A DNA stretch of 64,000 nucleotides from Paracoccaceae bacterium (GTDB lineage: Bacteria; Pseudomonadota; Alphaproteobacteria; Rhodobacterales; Rhodobacteraceae): the NCBI GenBank assembly GCA_018222585.1, contig JAAFAB010000002.1:558001-622000 (forward strand). Direction: 5' to 3'. Positions 24,539 to 33,588 of the stretch are shown piece by piece (the first letter of the stretch is position 1; each line of letters opens with the position of its first letter). The position numbers and the translations under genes are program-made. The notes beneath the pieces are model-generated. The model ran no database searches. It saw nothing but the letters and a program-made list of their open reading frames with translations, and had not been told where the DNA came from.

Positions 24539-26985
24539 CGCTTCTTCCCCTGCGGCTTGGCGCCGAAGCGGCCGCGCATCGCACCATCCGCCCGGCCGCT
24601 GGCCAGCGTCTGCCGCACCTTCACCTCAATCAGCTGCTCGCCACTCGGGCCGCGCCGCTGGCGCCGCTCGACCGCGAGACCGGGCTCGGTCATGACGTTG
24701 ACCACCTGCCGGGCCCCGCCGCCCTGCGCCTGGACGCCGAGCTTGCCGTTGGCGCTGCGCGTCAGAGGCATGATCGCCTCCGGCCCGGCCTCACCCATCA
24801 ACCCGGCGCCCTTGGCGAAGGGGAAGACGGTCGGCGTGCTGACCACCTTGCCGGAATAGGCGTTGATGCCGGCGCCGCTGTAGACGCCGCCCTTGGCATT
24901 CGCGACGAGCGGCACGACGCCGCCCGCGCCGAAGACCGAGGGCAGGGCGGAGGCGAGGCCCTGATAGATCGCCATCTGCGCCAGCTGCTTGGCGAGGTTC
25001 TCCAGGGCCTGCGCTGGCTCATCGAAGACCCCGTCGAAGGCCGAGCGCACCGCATTGGACGCATCCCGCGCCAAGCCCGGCAGCTCACCGAAGTCTTCCT
25101 GCAGCTTGGCGAGTTGCCGATCGAAGGTTTCCTGACCGCCGAGGCCCTCGAAGCCATTGGTGGCCGCATAGGCCTCCTCCAGTTCGCGCAGGGCGATGGC
25201 ATACTGCTCGGCCTTGGTGCGGGTCTGGTCGAAGATCTGCTCGGCCTGCCGCAGGGTTTCGTTCAGCGTCTTCGCGCCGCCTGAGCCGCCGGCCGCCTTC
25301 GCGACCTCCTTCCGCCATTCGGCCAGCTCCTGGTCGTTGAGAGCGATGGCCTTGGCGGTGTCGATGAGGGATTGGAGCTGCTCCTCAGCCGCGACACGAT
25401 CCGCCATCGTCGTGGCGCCGGACATGGCCGTGCGGTAGTCATCACGCGCGCCCAACTCCGCGAGCGCCCCAGCCAGAGCGACCGGATCATCCCTGTACTT
25501 CAGCCGGATCTCACTTTCTTCGAGGGATCTGCTCGCTCCCGCCTGCAGGCTGGCGAGGTTGCCCAGAGCGCGGTTCAGCTCATCTGCAAGGCGCCCCGCC
25601 TCGTCGGCGGTGGAGGCAATGGCCGCTGTTCCGGCATGCGCCGCGCCGACCAGATTTGCGGCCTCTTCGCCGGCCGCTCGCACGTTCTCGTAGAGAGCCC
25701 GGGCCTCGTCGTTCATACCTTCATAGGGCCCAAGCGCGGCTTCCAGAGCGGCGAGCATGTTTCGTGCGGCTTCCACCTGCTGCTGCGGAGAGCCAGCCTC
25801 GCTTAGCGACTGGAACTCGTCGGCCAGACTGCGCGCCTTGTCCTGGGAAACATCGAGGGCTTTGGACATCGCCTCGATAGTCTTCGAGAACTCGGTCCAA
25901 CCCTGGTTCATCTGCATTGGGCCACGCGCGACGCTATCAAAGCCGCCATAAGTTCTGCCGAGCTGACCGAAGGTCGCATCGATCTCCTCGCGTGCCTGGA
26001 CGCTGGATATTTCGCGTAGCGCTTCCAGAAACTCCCGCGCCTTCTCCGAGGCCTTGCCATAGCGCTCGGCAAGGTCTGCGGTCGGAAGACGGGCATCAGC
26101 GACAGCGTCCCGATAGGCGCGCACGGCATCGCGCAGGGTATCGAGGCGATCCTCCAGGCTCTCTGCCTCATCGCCAGATCGGGCGAGCATGCTGATCAGA
26201 GGTGCGCCGACAGCCACCACCGCGCCCATCACAGCCCCCATCACACCAAATCCGCCCAGAAGCTGGGGCAGCTGCTGGCCGAGCGCTACCGAGGCAGCCG
26301 TTCCGTTGCTGACCTGCACCGCGAAGTCAGCCACCTGGAAAGACATGTTCTGAATACCGCCGCGCAGCCCGTTCATGCCGCTGCCCAGCTGTTGCGCACC
26401 GCGATTCAGAGCGACCGACGCACCAGAGCTGCGGGCGTAGTCCAGGTTCAGCGCCTCCAGGGCCGCCTCATATTGCCGTACGTTCAGCGCGCCCAGCTGG
26501 TGCGCCCGCTGCAGCTCATTCAGGCTCGCCTCATACCGGCGCGACGCGGCATAGAGCGGGTCGAATTTGGCACGCAGCATGTCCAGCTCGCGGGCCTGCT
26601 CCTGCGCCCCCGTACCGGCCATCGGCGAGGTCGAGCCGGCGCCACGCTGATATTCCCGGTTCAGCTGCTCAAGCGCGGCCTCGTGCTGCTTGGCGGTGAT
26701 CGCCCCCATCTGCTGGGCCTTGTTCAGCTCCGTCAGCGAGGCCTCGTACTTCTTCGAAGCCGCATAGACGGGATCGTACTTCGTGCGCAGCCGATCCATC
26801 TCGCGACCGATCACCTGGGCGCTCTTCTCCGCCGAAGCTGACATTGCCCTGTTGGCGTTTGCAAACCGCTTTTCCAGCATGTTTGCGCTGTCGTTGCCTG
26901 CCTTTCGCGCCCGCGCCATCTGCTTCTCGAACTTGGCGAGGGACGCCTCCATACGCAGGACCAGCGCGGTTTCGGTGTCAGCCAT
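24535..26985 (-). CDS. Tape measure protein (816 aa)
   Basis: I start at ATG 26985 (MADTETALVLRMEASLAKF), which has GGAGG upstream; a longer in-frame extension upstream is not supported. Residues 1-200 are helical with a duplicated coiled-coil unit (LRTKYDPVYAASKKYEASL and LRAKFDPLYAASRRYEASL). Hydrophobic segments follow around 240-300 (ALGQQLPQLLGGFGVMG), then a long coiled coil, and a C-terminal FAKGAGLMGEAGPEAIMPL motif shared by many tape measures. The 816 residues would set a tail of roughly 120 nm by the usual 1.5 Å-per-residue rule (inference). Confidence 0.85.
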   Translation of the reverse strand: MADTETALVLRMEASLAKFEKQMARARKAGNDSANMLEKRFANANRAMSASAEKSAQVIGREMDRLRTKYDPVYAASKKYEASLTELNKAQQMGAITAKQHEAALEQLNREYQRGAGSTSPMAGTGAQEQARELDMLRAKFDPLYAASRRYEASLNELQRAHQLGALNVRQYEAALEALNLDYARSSGASVALNRGAQQLGSGMNGLRGGIQNMSFQVADFAVQVSNGTAASVALGQQLPQLLGGFGVMGAVMGAVVAVGAPLISMLARSGDEAESLEDRLDTLRDAVRAYRDAVADARLPTADLAERYGKASEKAREFLEALREISSVQAREEIDATFGQLGRTYGGFDSVARGPMQMNQGWTEFSKTIEAMSKALDVSQDKARSLADEFQSLSEAGSPQQQVEAARNMLAALEAALGPYEGMNDEARALYENVRAAGEEAANLVGAAHAGTAAIASTADEAGRLADELNRALGNLASLQAGASRSLEESEIRLKYRDDPVALAGALAELGARDDYRTAMSGATTMADRVAAEEQLQSLIDTAKAIALNDQELAEWRKEVAKAAGGSGGAKTLNETLRQAEQIFDQTRTKAEQYAIALRELEEAYAATNGFEGLGGQETFDRQLAKLQEDFGELPGLARDASNAVRSAFDGVFDEPAQALENLAKQLAQMAIYQGLASALPSVFGAGGVVPLVANAKGGVYSGAGINAYSGKVVSTPTVFPFAKGAGLMGEAGPEAIMPLTRSANGKLGVQAQGGGARQVVNVMTEPGLAVERRQRRGPSGEQLIEVKVRQTLASGRADGAMRGRFGAKPQGKKR

Positions 26986-27514
26986 TAAGGGCCTCCGGTT
27001 CATAGCGGGCGAGGATGTCCATGAACTCTTCCTCGGTCGGCGGCGCGGCCTTCCGGTCGGACGAGGCATTGAAGCCGCGCACCAGGTTCAAGAACTCAGC
27101 ATAGGTCAGTACCTTCAGGTCATGCGGGCTCATGTTGAAGACCCGGCAGATCTGCACGACTTCAGAGAAGACGATCCGCTCCGGCTCGCCGCTGGCAGAT
27201 GCGGTTTCGCCTTCCTCGATGCCGACCATGATCGCAGAGAGGATGTCGCCAGCAATCGAGGCGTTTTCCATGTAGGGCAGCCGATCGAAGAAGGTGTCGA
27301 CCAGGTGCTTGGCTTGCACCTTGGTCGCACCACCGCCCTCGAGACCGATGCGCAGGATGCTGGTCAGGTCGTTGGCGCGGAACCGCCCGGTGCAGACACG
27401 GGAGAAAATGGACCCGATGGCGTCGTCGCAGGCCTGCTCCAGCTCCAGGATGCGGCCGAGGTCGAGCCGGAAAAGACGCTCCTTTCCGGCCCAGTGACGG
27501 ATGACCTCGGCCAT
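26978..27514 (-). CDS. GTA gp10-like tail chaperone, extended (178 aa)
   Basis: Residues 1-100 (RHWAGKERLFRLDLGRILELE, cut here into RHWAGKERLFRLDLG and RILELEQAC, plus GGGATKVQAKHLVDTFF) match the gene-transfer-agent gp10 family (Pfam PF11836), known from Rhodobacterales. The remaining 75 residues (VFNMSPHDLKVLTYAEFLNLV) resemble the second chaperone part that other siphophages make by frameshift (G/GT). It is encoded between tail tube and tape measure, where tail chaperones always lie. It should wrap the tape measure during tail assembly. Confidence 0.75.
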   Translation of the reverse strand: MAEVIRHWAGKERLFRLDLGRILELEQACDDAIGSIFSRVCTGRFRANDLTSILRIGLEGGGATKVQAKHLVDTFFDRLPYMENASIAGDILSAIMVGIEEGETASASGEPERIVFSEVVQICRVFNMSPHDLKVLTYAEFLNLVRGFNASSDRKAAPPTEEEFMDILARYEPEALNG

Positions 27515-27957
27515 CAGGTGGCATCCACCCAGGTGCGCTGCCCGCCACCCGACAGGGTGGCGCTGAAGGTGACCTTGCCGCTGCCCTCTTTCGTCAGTTC
27601 CAGCGAGGTCAGGTAGGCCGGCAGAAGCCAGTGGCCGCCGTTGCGCGCGGCGGTCTCGTCCAGGAACAGCTTGATGTTCTTCGCATCGCCATCATCCGCC
27701 CAGGTGCGCCAGGTCGGCCAGGCCTCGGTGGTCACCATGCCGGAGATCGTGGCCGAGGTGTCCTGGCTTTCGAGGTGACGCGAGATCACCGCCGGCACGT
27801 CGAGCGGGTTGTCGCAATCCAGCACGGTGTTCTCGCCGAGATTGTTGGTCAGCGTCACGCCGAAGCTGTTCGCGCCGCAGGTATGCGCGAAGGTTTCCGG
27901 CTCACCGCCGTCGCCCAGCTGGATCACCAGCCGGGTGGTTTCAGTGCCAGTGCCCAT
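27514..27957 (-). CDS. Major tail tube protein (147 aa)
   Basis: Position directly upstream of the tail chaperone and a beta-rich sequence (TRLVIQLGDGGEPETFA, DVPAVISRHLESQDTSATIS, GSGKVTFSATLSGGG) fit the TP901-1/HK97-like tail tube family. The N-terminus is MGTGTETTRLV. The phrase ATISGMVTTEAWPTW with a helix between strands is typical of tube proteins with a single immunoglobulin-like core. Its stop and the next start share one base. Confidence 0.8.
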   Translation of the reverse strand: MGTGTETTRLVIQLGDGGEPETFAHTCGANSFGVTLTNNLGENTVLDCDNPLDVPAVISRHLESQDTSATISGMVTTEAWPTWRTWADDGDAKNIKLFLDETAARNGGHWLLPAYLTSLELTKEGSGKVTFSATLSGGGQRTWVDAT

Positions 27958-27959
27958 GG

Positions 27960-28136
27960 TCAGGCCTCCTGTTCAGGTTGGATGGGGTCTTCGGGTTGGA
28001 AGCGTTCCGCCGAGCCGCGCGCGATGAGCGCCTCGGCGGTGCTGCGCGGCACGTTCACAGTCGTGCCGGCGTGGAAGTTCTGGGAGCGCGCCGACGAGAT
28101 CCGGTGGTGATCGTCGTGCAGGATGGAGATCTTCAT
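27960..28136 (-). CDS. Small phage structural-region protein (58 aa)
   Basis: Too short for most gene finders' ORF cut-offs, but the start at 28136 overlaps the upstream gene by 4 bases and the product (MKISILHDDHHRISSARSQ, then FHAGTTVNVPRSTAEALIA) resembles small beta proteins between neck and tail genes of siphoprophages. Role unknown. Confidence 0.6.
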   Translation of the reverse strand: MKISILHDDHHRISSARSQNFHAGTTVNVPRSTAEALIARGSAERFQPEDPIQPEQEA

Positions 28137-28582
28137 AGTCGTTTCAGTGCCTGGTTGACCTGCCGCGTCATTCGGGACCGGACCCGGCGTCTGCGCAGGC
28201 GCCAGATCGGCCAGAAGAACGGGCTGGCGGTGATGGCCCCGGTGCGGCGACCGCTCTTGTGCGCCCGCTGCGCGGTGCCGAACTCGAACCAGCCCGGCAC
28301 GCCTCCGTGACCCGTGGGGTAGTCTTCGGTGTGGGCGATCGCGAATATCGTGATCGCCAGCTCGTCGCCGCCCGATGAGGTGCGGCGCGAGCCGAGGGTC
28401 ATCGCGCCCGCCGGCGGCTTGCCCCAGGTCCAGTCCACGATGATCTCGGGAATGGGCGTGTTGCGGTTCATCTCGGCCACCAGTTCGGTGGCGCCCTTCT
28501 CCAGCGCCAGGCGCGCCGCCTTGCGCACATCCTCGGGCACCTTCGACCAGCGCCGGTTGAACTCGGCCAGTCCCTGGACCAT
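28133..28582 (-). CDS. HK97 gp10-family tail completion protein (149 aa)
   Basis: The N-terminal helix FNRRWSKVPEDVRKAARLAL followed by the motif HGGVPGWFEFGTAQRAHKSG is characteristic of HK97 gp10-like proteins, which attach the tail tube to the neck. The C-terminus is very basic (RRRRVRSRMTRQ). Both ends overlap neighbouring genes by 1-4 bases, in the standard connector order. Confidence 0.8.
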   Translation of the reverse strand: MVQGLAEFNRRWSKVPEDVRKAARLALEKGATELVAEMNRNTPIPEIIVDWTWGKPPAGAMTLGSRRTSSGGDELAITIFAIAHTEDYPTGHGGVPGWFEFGTAQRAHKSGRRTGAITASPFFWPIWRLRRRRVRSRMTRQVNQALKRL

Positions 28583-28986
28583 CAGGCCACCTCCGTGTCG
28601 GCGGTGACTTGGACGATGCCGTGGCCGGTGACGCCATCGGGATCCCGCAGCACCCTGACCAGTTCCACCTCCAGACGCACGCAGGCATTCACCTCCAGCG
28701 CGATCTCGGCATCCCGCAGGGCGCGGGCCAGGGCATCGGTGATCAGACGGCAGCTGCGCAGCTGGCCCTGCTCATCAGTCCAGACATCGAACTGGCATGT
28801 GATCTCGCGCGCCTCCAGGCATTGGAGGAGCTCCGGGCGGCCGTCGGTCGGGCCGAGGCTCACGTAGGGGAAGACAGGCGAGGCGGGCACGTTGTCATAG
28901 ACCCGGCCGCCGATCAGCGGCAGCAGGTCCGGGTGAGCCTGAAGGTGCGCAACCAGCGCGTCCTGCAGCTCCACGGTAACGCTCAT
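28582..28986 (-). CDS. DUF3168-family tail terminator (134 aa)
   Basis: I start at ATG 28986 (MSVTVELQDALVAHLQAHP), since the frame overlaps the upstream stop by 4 bases. The sequence LIGGRVYDNVPASPVFPYVSL followed by FDVWTDEQG is typical of DUF3168, the tail terminator/completion family related to lambda gpU-like proteins. It caps the tail tube during assembly and joins the head neck. Confidence 0.8.
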   Translation of the reverse strand: MSVTVELQDALVAHLQAHPDLLPLIGGRVYDNVPASPVFPYVSLGPTDGRPELLQCLEAREITCQFDVWTDEQGQLRSCRLITDALARALRDAEIALEVNACVRLEVELVRVLRDPDGVTGHGIVQVTADTEVA

Positions 28987-29300
28987 CGGCTGACCTCCGC
29001 GACGATGTAGATCCAACGCGGGTCCGTGATCGGATCCACCTCGACCAGGTCGAAGGTCAGCTCGCGCCGGGTGTCGCGCATGCGCCAGTCGGTGGTGATC
29101 TCCCGAGCCGACAAGCTCTGACGGATCTTGACCTTGTAGATGCCGCGACCCTGAAGACGAGCCGCCTCGACCGCCTCCGAACCGCGCTGATAGATGAACT
29201 CGGCCCGGCAATCGTAGACAGGCTCCCAGCCCATCTCTGTAACCCCGCCCGGCCTGTTCAGCCGTGTCGGTCGATCGAACGCCACAGCCTCGCGCAGCAT
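28983..29300 (-). CDS. Head closure protein (HK97 gp9 / SPP1 gp16 family, 105 aa)
   Basis: The product has the compact beta-barrel pattern of head-closure proteins: EPVYDCRAEFIYQRGSE, then IYKVKIRQSLSAREITTDW, then RWIYIVAEVSR at the end. It lies directly between the connector (gp6-like) and DUF3168 genes, the fixed position of this family. It plugs the portal channel after packaging. Confidence 0.8.
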   Translation of the reverse strand: MLREAVAFDRPTRLNRPGGVTEMGWEPVYDCRAEFIYQRGSEAVEAARLQGRGIYKVKIRQSLSAREITTDWRMRDTRRELTFDLVEVDPITDPRWIYIVAEVSR

Positions 29301-29593
29301 CAGCTGAGATCCCGATAGGGCGCGAGAAGGCGGGTGACGCCGAGCGGGACTTCTTGCCCCGCCTTCTCGCTGACAGCCTCACGGTGCAGATACCAGTGCG
29401 CGATCAGCAGCTTCACCGCCATCAGGCAAGGCGCGGGCCAAACCCCCAGCATCTCAGCATCGAGATCCCGACGCAGATGATCCTTCACGTGGGCCTCGGC
29501 CGCGTCCTTCAGGTCCGCCAGCAGCTCGTCGTCATCCGAGAAGTCAGCCGCATCGCAGAAGGCCTTCACCTGCGCGATGGTGAGCTGGCTCAC
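29300..29593 (-). CDS. Head-tail connector (HK97 gp6-like, 97 aa)
   Basis: The N-terminal MSQLTIAQVKAFCDAADF and the helix ELLADLKDAAEAHVKDHLRR fit the all-helical gp6-like head-tail connector family; the C-terminal LLIAHWYLHREAVS motif is typical. It follows the capsid region and precedes head closure, forming the ring below the portal. Confidence 0.8.
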   Translation of the reverse strand: MSQLTIAQVKAFCDAADFSDDDELLADLKDAAEAHVKDHLRRDLDAEMLGVWPAPCLMAVKLLIAHWYLHREAVSEKAGQEVPLGVTRLLAPYRDLS

Positions 29594-30117
29594 GCCTTCG
29601 TCGCCTTCTTCGCGGTGGCGGGTTTCGCGTCATCGCCGGCGGGTTTGGCGGCAGCATCGCGGGCAGCGACGAGATCAGCCTCCAGAGCGGCCTTGTCGGC
29701 CTTCAACTGCTCGATCTCGGCCGACTGGCTCTTGGCGCCCTCATTCAGCGCCTCAATCTCTGCGGCCCGGCCATCGGCCAGCTCCTGCAGCGCTGCTTTC
29801 TCGCCGGTCAGCGCCTCGATCTGCGCCTCGGCCGCCGTTGCACGTGCGACCGCCTGGGCCAGCTCCTCCGCCTCGATCGTCGCGATCGCCGAGGTCGGCC
29901 CGGCCTGCTCACCGGCATCGGCCATCTGCGCCCGCTCGCGTTCAGCTGCGTGCTCTGCCGCCGCCTTGATCTCTTCGGCAGTGGTCTCTTCGGCCATGCC
30001 GGCCTTCAGCAGACCTTCGGCAATCTTCTTCTGCGCGGGCGTCTTCATTGCATAGCCCACACCCATGCGCAGGGTGCCAATGGCCGTCTTCTGGGTGCGC
30101 TTCATCTTGATGAGCAT
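29590..30117 (-). CDS. Coiled-coil protein between capsid and connectors (175 aa)
   Basis: The ATG at 30117 has a strong AAAGGAG site. After a basic N-terminus (MLIKMKRTQKTAIGTLRMG), residues 30-60 and 85-150 are Ala/Glu-rich coiled coil, and the C-terminus is Lys/Ala-rich (ATAKKATKA), resembling a histone-like tail. No family is recognised. It overlaps the connector gene by 4 bases; a scaffold or head-decoration role is possible but not shown. Confidence 0.65.
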   Translation of the reverse strand: MLIKMKRTQKTAIGTLRMGVGYAMKTPAQKKIAEGLLKAGMAEETTAEEIKAAAEHAAERERAQMADAGEQAGPTSAIATIEAEELAQAVARATAAEAQIEALTGEKAALQELADGRAAEIEALNEGAKSQSAEIEQLKADKAALEADLVAARDAAAKPAGDDAKPATAKKATKA

Positions 30118-30192
30118 CAGGCTCTCCTTTCAGGGAAAAGGGCGGCGCCGCAGCGCCGCCCGTGTCACCACCCTAACGGGGCGTCAGGCCGA

Positions 30193-31500
30193 TCAGGCGA
30201 AGGTGAAGTCGCCGGTGACCAGCGCCGAGGGACGCTTGTTCGCCATGGCGAGACGCTTGGTGCCCTTCATGGTCTTCATGCCATCGACGAAGTTGGTGCC
30301 GTGCTCGCTGGAGATCAGTACCTCGTTCTGCTGGCGATCGTAGAGCGTGGCGGCCAGCAGGAAGTTACCCACCATCCACTCGCCCACCGAGTGCGAGACC
30401 GTGGGCACCACGTCGAGGCTCCAGAGGCGCGGCGAGGCCTGCTCATTCGGGTTGCCGAAGATGTAGCGGCCCGTGGTGTCCTTCAGCAGCTCGATGGCCG
30501 CCCAGTCGGTCGGGTGCAGGGTGATGCCATTGGCCGAGTAGTTCGCCAGCGCCAGCTGCAGCAGGCCGAGACGCAGCCGGTCGATCCGGGTCGCGTTCGG
30601 CAGACCGGCCGGGGCTGCGAAGGCCGAAGCCACGGTGATCAGCCCGGTCAGGTTCTGGCCCGTGCCATCCCCGGCGAGGATCTGCGCCTCTTCCTCCAGG
30701 TCGAGGCCGTAGCGCAGTTCGCCGTCAACCTCGGCCTGCAGCTGCCCGGCATCGGCCAGCGCCTCGTCCGAGATGTGGGTGACATGGGCAATCTTGCGCA
30801 CGTTCGCTTCCGCCTGGGTCCAGCCGTAGGACGATTCCGGCGCAGCCGCTCCCTCGGCCGTCATGCCCGCGTTGTTGTCGCGGGTGGTCTGGCGGGCGTA
30901 CTTCACCACGTCGCTTTCGGTGGTCGCCTGCAGCAGCAGGGCGCGGATCGCCAGGCGCTGGCGCGGCATGCTGGCCACAGTGCGATCCTCGGTCGGCCAG
31001 ATCAGGCCGCCGCCCGAACCGCCCACGGTGGTGATGGCGTTCTTCGGCTGCAGAACCAGGTTCCCCTGCAGGCCGCCCGCGACATAGGCCTTGAGACGCT
31101 CGTCGCCGGCGATCTCCTGGCCGACGGTCTGCTGCGCGTCACGACCGCCACGGCCACCCTGCGCCACGACCTGCTCCAGGTCGAGGTTGCGGGTTTCCAG
31201 GGCTTCGAGCTTGCCTTCCAGCTTATTCATCGCGCCCGACAGCTCGTGATACTGCGACAGGGCCTTGTCAGCGCTGGCCTTGGTCTCGGCGGTCAGGTCG
31301 CCGGTCTTCTTAGCCTGCTGCAGCGCGTCCTCGGCGGTCTTTTTCACCTCGTCACCGATCCGGCCGAGCTCGGCCTTCACCTGCGCCAGCAGTTCGGCGG
31401 TGTTGCCGGCGGCTTCCATGCGGGGCGCGCCGATCACGGCCGACGGCACAGCCGCAGCCATCGCGGCCAGGCTGGCCGCGTTCATCAGATGCTTCGACAT
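30193..31500 (-). CDS. Major capsid protein, HK97 fold (435 aa)
   Basis: I start at ATG 31500 (MSKHLMNAASLAAM), with TGAGGAG upstream; a longer in-frame extension overlaps the protease gene. Residues 40-110 are an alpha-helical delta/scaffold domain (LLAQVKAELGRIGDEVKK, LEGKLEALETRNLDLEQ), which the prohead protease normally removes. The mature part begins near 150 with the HK97 core (LIWPTEDRTVASMPRQRL, KIAHVTHISDEALADAG, ITLHPTDWAAIELLKD). It makes the icosahedral shell. The protease gene lies immediately upstream. Confidence 0.9.
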   Translation of the reverse strand: MSKHLMNAASLAAMAAAVPSAVIGAPRMEAAGNTAELLAQVKAELGRIGDEVKKTAEDALQQAKKTGDLTAETKASADKALSQYHELSGAMNKLEGKLEALETRNLDLEQVVAQGGRGGRDAQQTVGQEIAGDERLKAYVAGGLQGNLVLQPKNAITTVGGSGGGLIWPTEDRTVASMPRQRLAIRALLLQATTESDVVKYARQTTRDNNAGMTAEGAAAPESSYGWTQAEANVRKIAHVTHISDEALADAGQLQAEVDGELRYGLDLEEEAQILAGDGTGQNLTGLITVASAFAAPAGLPNATRIDRLRLGLLQLALANYSANGITLHPTDWAAIELLKDTTGRYIFGNPNEQASPRLWSLDVVPTVSHSVGEWMVGNFLLAATLYDRQQNEVLISSEHGTNFVDGMKTMKGTKRLAMANKRPSALVTGDFTFA

Positions 31501-31510
31501 CTTGGTCTCC

Positions 31511-32353
31511 TCAGAGGGATTGTGCTTGGGAAAGGAGCTGTTGCAGCTCCCGGTCGAGATCGGCCGCACCCGGCTGGCCGGTCTGGGCAGCGCCAGGCAT
31601 GCCCGATTTCAGCTCGCGCAGAAGGTCGCGCGACGCGGAATTGGTAAGGCCCGCCCGGCGGGCGAGCAGGTCGAACTTGCGCTCGGCGCGCATCGAGGCG
31701 CTGGCGCCGCCCTCTCGGTCATGGTCGACCAGGTCGGAGGGCAGAAGGTCATCGGCGAAGCCCTGATCAACGGCGGCCTGGCCACCGATCCAGGTCTCGC
31801 GGTCCAGCATCTTCGCCAGCTCCGCCTCGGCAATGCCGGTGCGGGTGGCGTAGATATCGACGGCCATGGCATCGAAGGGCTCCAGCCAGTCGGCAACCTC
31901 GCGCAGCGCGTTGCGGTCACCGGCGGCGAGGATCCAGGTATTGTGGATCATCAGCCAGCCAGCCCGGGCGATGCGGACCTGGTCGCCGGCCATGGCAATG
32001 ACCGAGGCAGCTGAGGCCGCCACGCCCAACACGTTCACCGTCACCTTCTGCTTGTGCTCACGCAGCAGGTTGTAGATCGCCAGGCCTTCGAAGTAGTCGC
32101 CGCCGGGCGAGTTGACGTTCACCGTGACCGGGCGATCCCCGATCGCGCGCAGCGCGGCCGATATCCGGCGCGCCGTCACCCCGTCGCCCCAGATGTCGGC
32201 GCCGATCGGGTCGAGAACCGAGATCGTCGCCTCGTCCTCGCCGGCTGCCGCCTTCACGTCCGGGCTCCAGCGTTGCAGGGCCTTTGGGGAGATGTCGCTT
32301 TGCACTCCCGGCTTCGCGCCGAGATCCACCTTCGGCAGGTTCCGTTTGCTCAT
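31511..32353 (-). CDS. ClpP-like prohead protease (280 aa)
   Basis: The domain has the serine-protease fold of the ClpP/S14 head-maturation family: VTVNVNSPGGDYFEGLAIYN, the catalytic Ser in VAASAASVIAMAG (about residue 118), and His in LMIHNTW (about 138). It cuts the capsid delta domain and itself during maturation. It overlaps the portal stop by 4 bases and directly precedes the capsid gene, the usual order portal-protease-capsid. Confidence 0.85.
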   Translation of the reverse strand: MSKRNLPKVDLGAKPGVQSDISPKALQRWSPDVKAAAGEDEATISVLDPIGADIWGDGVTARRISAALRAIGDRPVTVNVNSPGGDYFEGLAIYNLLREHKQKVTVNVLGVAASAASVIAMAGDQVRIARAGWLMIHNTWILAAGDRNALREVADWLEPFDAMAVDIYATRTGIAEAELAKMLDRETWIGGQAAVDQGFADDLLPSDLVDHDREGGASASMRAERKFDLLARRAGLTNSASRDLLRELKSGMPGAAQTGQPGAADLDRELQQLLSQAQSL

Positions 32354-33588
32354 TGCTCCTTGTCCTTTCCGAGAAGGTCGATGGGCGCCGTCGCCACCTG
32401 GGCGCGCAACTCGTCGGCCGCGCCCCCGCGGCGCGGCAGGTTCAGCTTGTCCCGGCTCTCGTCGCTGCTCATGATCCCCGAGGCGACCATTTTGGACAGG
32501 AAGTCGCCCTTGGCCTTGCTGTCCATCTGCAGCATCGCCTCACGGTTCCACTCCACGAACCAGCGCCGGCGCTGCCCCTCCGGGATCAGGTCCTTGACGA
32601 TGCGGGTTTCCAGGCGGCGCAACAGCGGGTTGATGCCCATGCGCTGCCAGGCCAGCATGATTGCCTCGACGCCGGACCCCCACATGGTCTGCCCCTGTGA
32701 GGCGTGACCGATGACCACCGGCGGCGTGCCAAACCAGCGGCAGACATCCTCCACCTGGAAACGGCGGGTTTCGAGGAGTTGGGCGTCCTCCGGGTTCATC
32801 TGCAGCTGGCGGTATTTGAGGCCTGCCTCCAGCGCCATCAGCTTCCCGGCCCGACTGCTGCCGGCATAGGTCGACAGCATCTGCATCAGCTGGTCGCGCT
32901 GGTCGGGCGTCAGCGACTGGTCGCTCTCGATCACCCCTGACGGCATCATGGCGTTGGAGAAAACCGAGCCCGCCGTCTCATCCGCCGCGAGGGCCGAGCC
33001 GAAGCTCTGCACCCCGAACTTGATGGCGCTCATGCCCATCCCGTCGCCGCCGCCGAAGCCTCGCGCGTGGAAGACCTTCTCCGGCGGCAGGACATAACTG
33101 CCGCCGCGCTCGTTGACGTGATAATCGAAGCGCCCGTCATCACGGTGACGGGGTGTGACGTTGAAGAGCGGCCGGAGACCCACTAGGCGCGGGCCGATGA
33201 AGAGCTTTTCGGCATAGGCGTTGCCCTGCAGCAGCAGATGGCCCACCGTCGCTTCCCAGTATTCCATGCCGGTCAGTCCGGCACAGGGCGAGATCGTCAG
33301 GATCTCCCCCAGATCCGCTTCGATCTTCTGCTTGCTGCCGTCCCGCTGCCGCTCATAGAGCGCCACAGGCAGCGAGCCGATCAGCTCCGAATTGCCCTTC
33401 ACACAGGCCCAGGCAGCCGACAGCGAAAGGGTCGAGGTGGCCGAGACCAGCTTGCCGGCCTTGCTCTGCCGCCCGCCAAAGCCCCAAGGCTGGCTGGTCG
33501 AGAGGTTCTCCCAGCCACTCTCGCCTTCGGCCAGCGCCTGGCGCACGCCCTGCCAGGCTCCGCGCATGGCTTTGCCCAGCAGGGTCAT
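32350..33588 (-). CDS. Portal protein (HK97 family, 412 aa)
   Basis: The protein begins MTLLGKAMRGAWQ and contains typical portal blocks: LSAAWACVKGNSELIGSLPV, a wing region, and AGLKYRQLQMNPEDAQLLETR (here split as AGLKYRQLQMNPEDAQ and LLETRRFQVEDVCRWFGTP). It ends with a helical clip. It forms the dodecameric channel for DNA. Its ATG overlaps the terminase stop by 4 bases. Confidence 0.85.
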   Translation of the reverse strand: MTLLGKAMRGAWQGVRQALAEGESGWENLSTSQPWGFGGRQSKAGKLVSATSTLSLSAAWACVKGNSELIGSLPVALYERQRDGSKQKIEADLGEILTISPCAGLTGMEYWEATVGHLLLQGNAYAEKLFIGPRLVGLRPLFNVTPRHRDDGRFDYHVNERGGSYVLPPEKVFHARGFGGGDGMGMSAIKFGVQSFGSALAADETAGSVFSNAMMPSGVIESDQSLTPDQRDQLMQMLSTYAGSSRAGKLMALEAGLKYRQLQMNPEDAQLLETRRFQVEDVCRWFGTPPVVIGHASQGQTMWGSGVEAIMLAWQRMGINPLLRRLETRIVKDLIPEGQRRRWFVEWNREAMLQMDSKAKGDFLSKMVASGIMSSDESRDKLNLPRRGGAADELRAQVATAPIDLLGKDKEQ

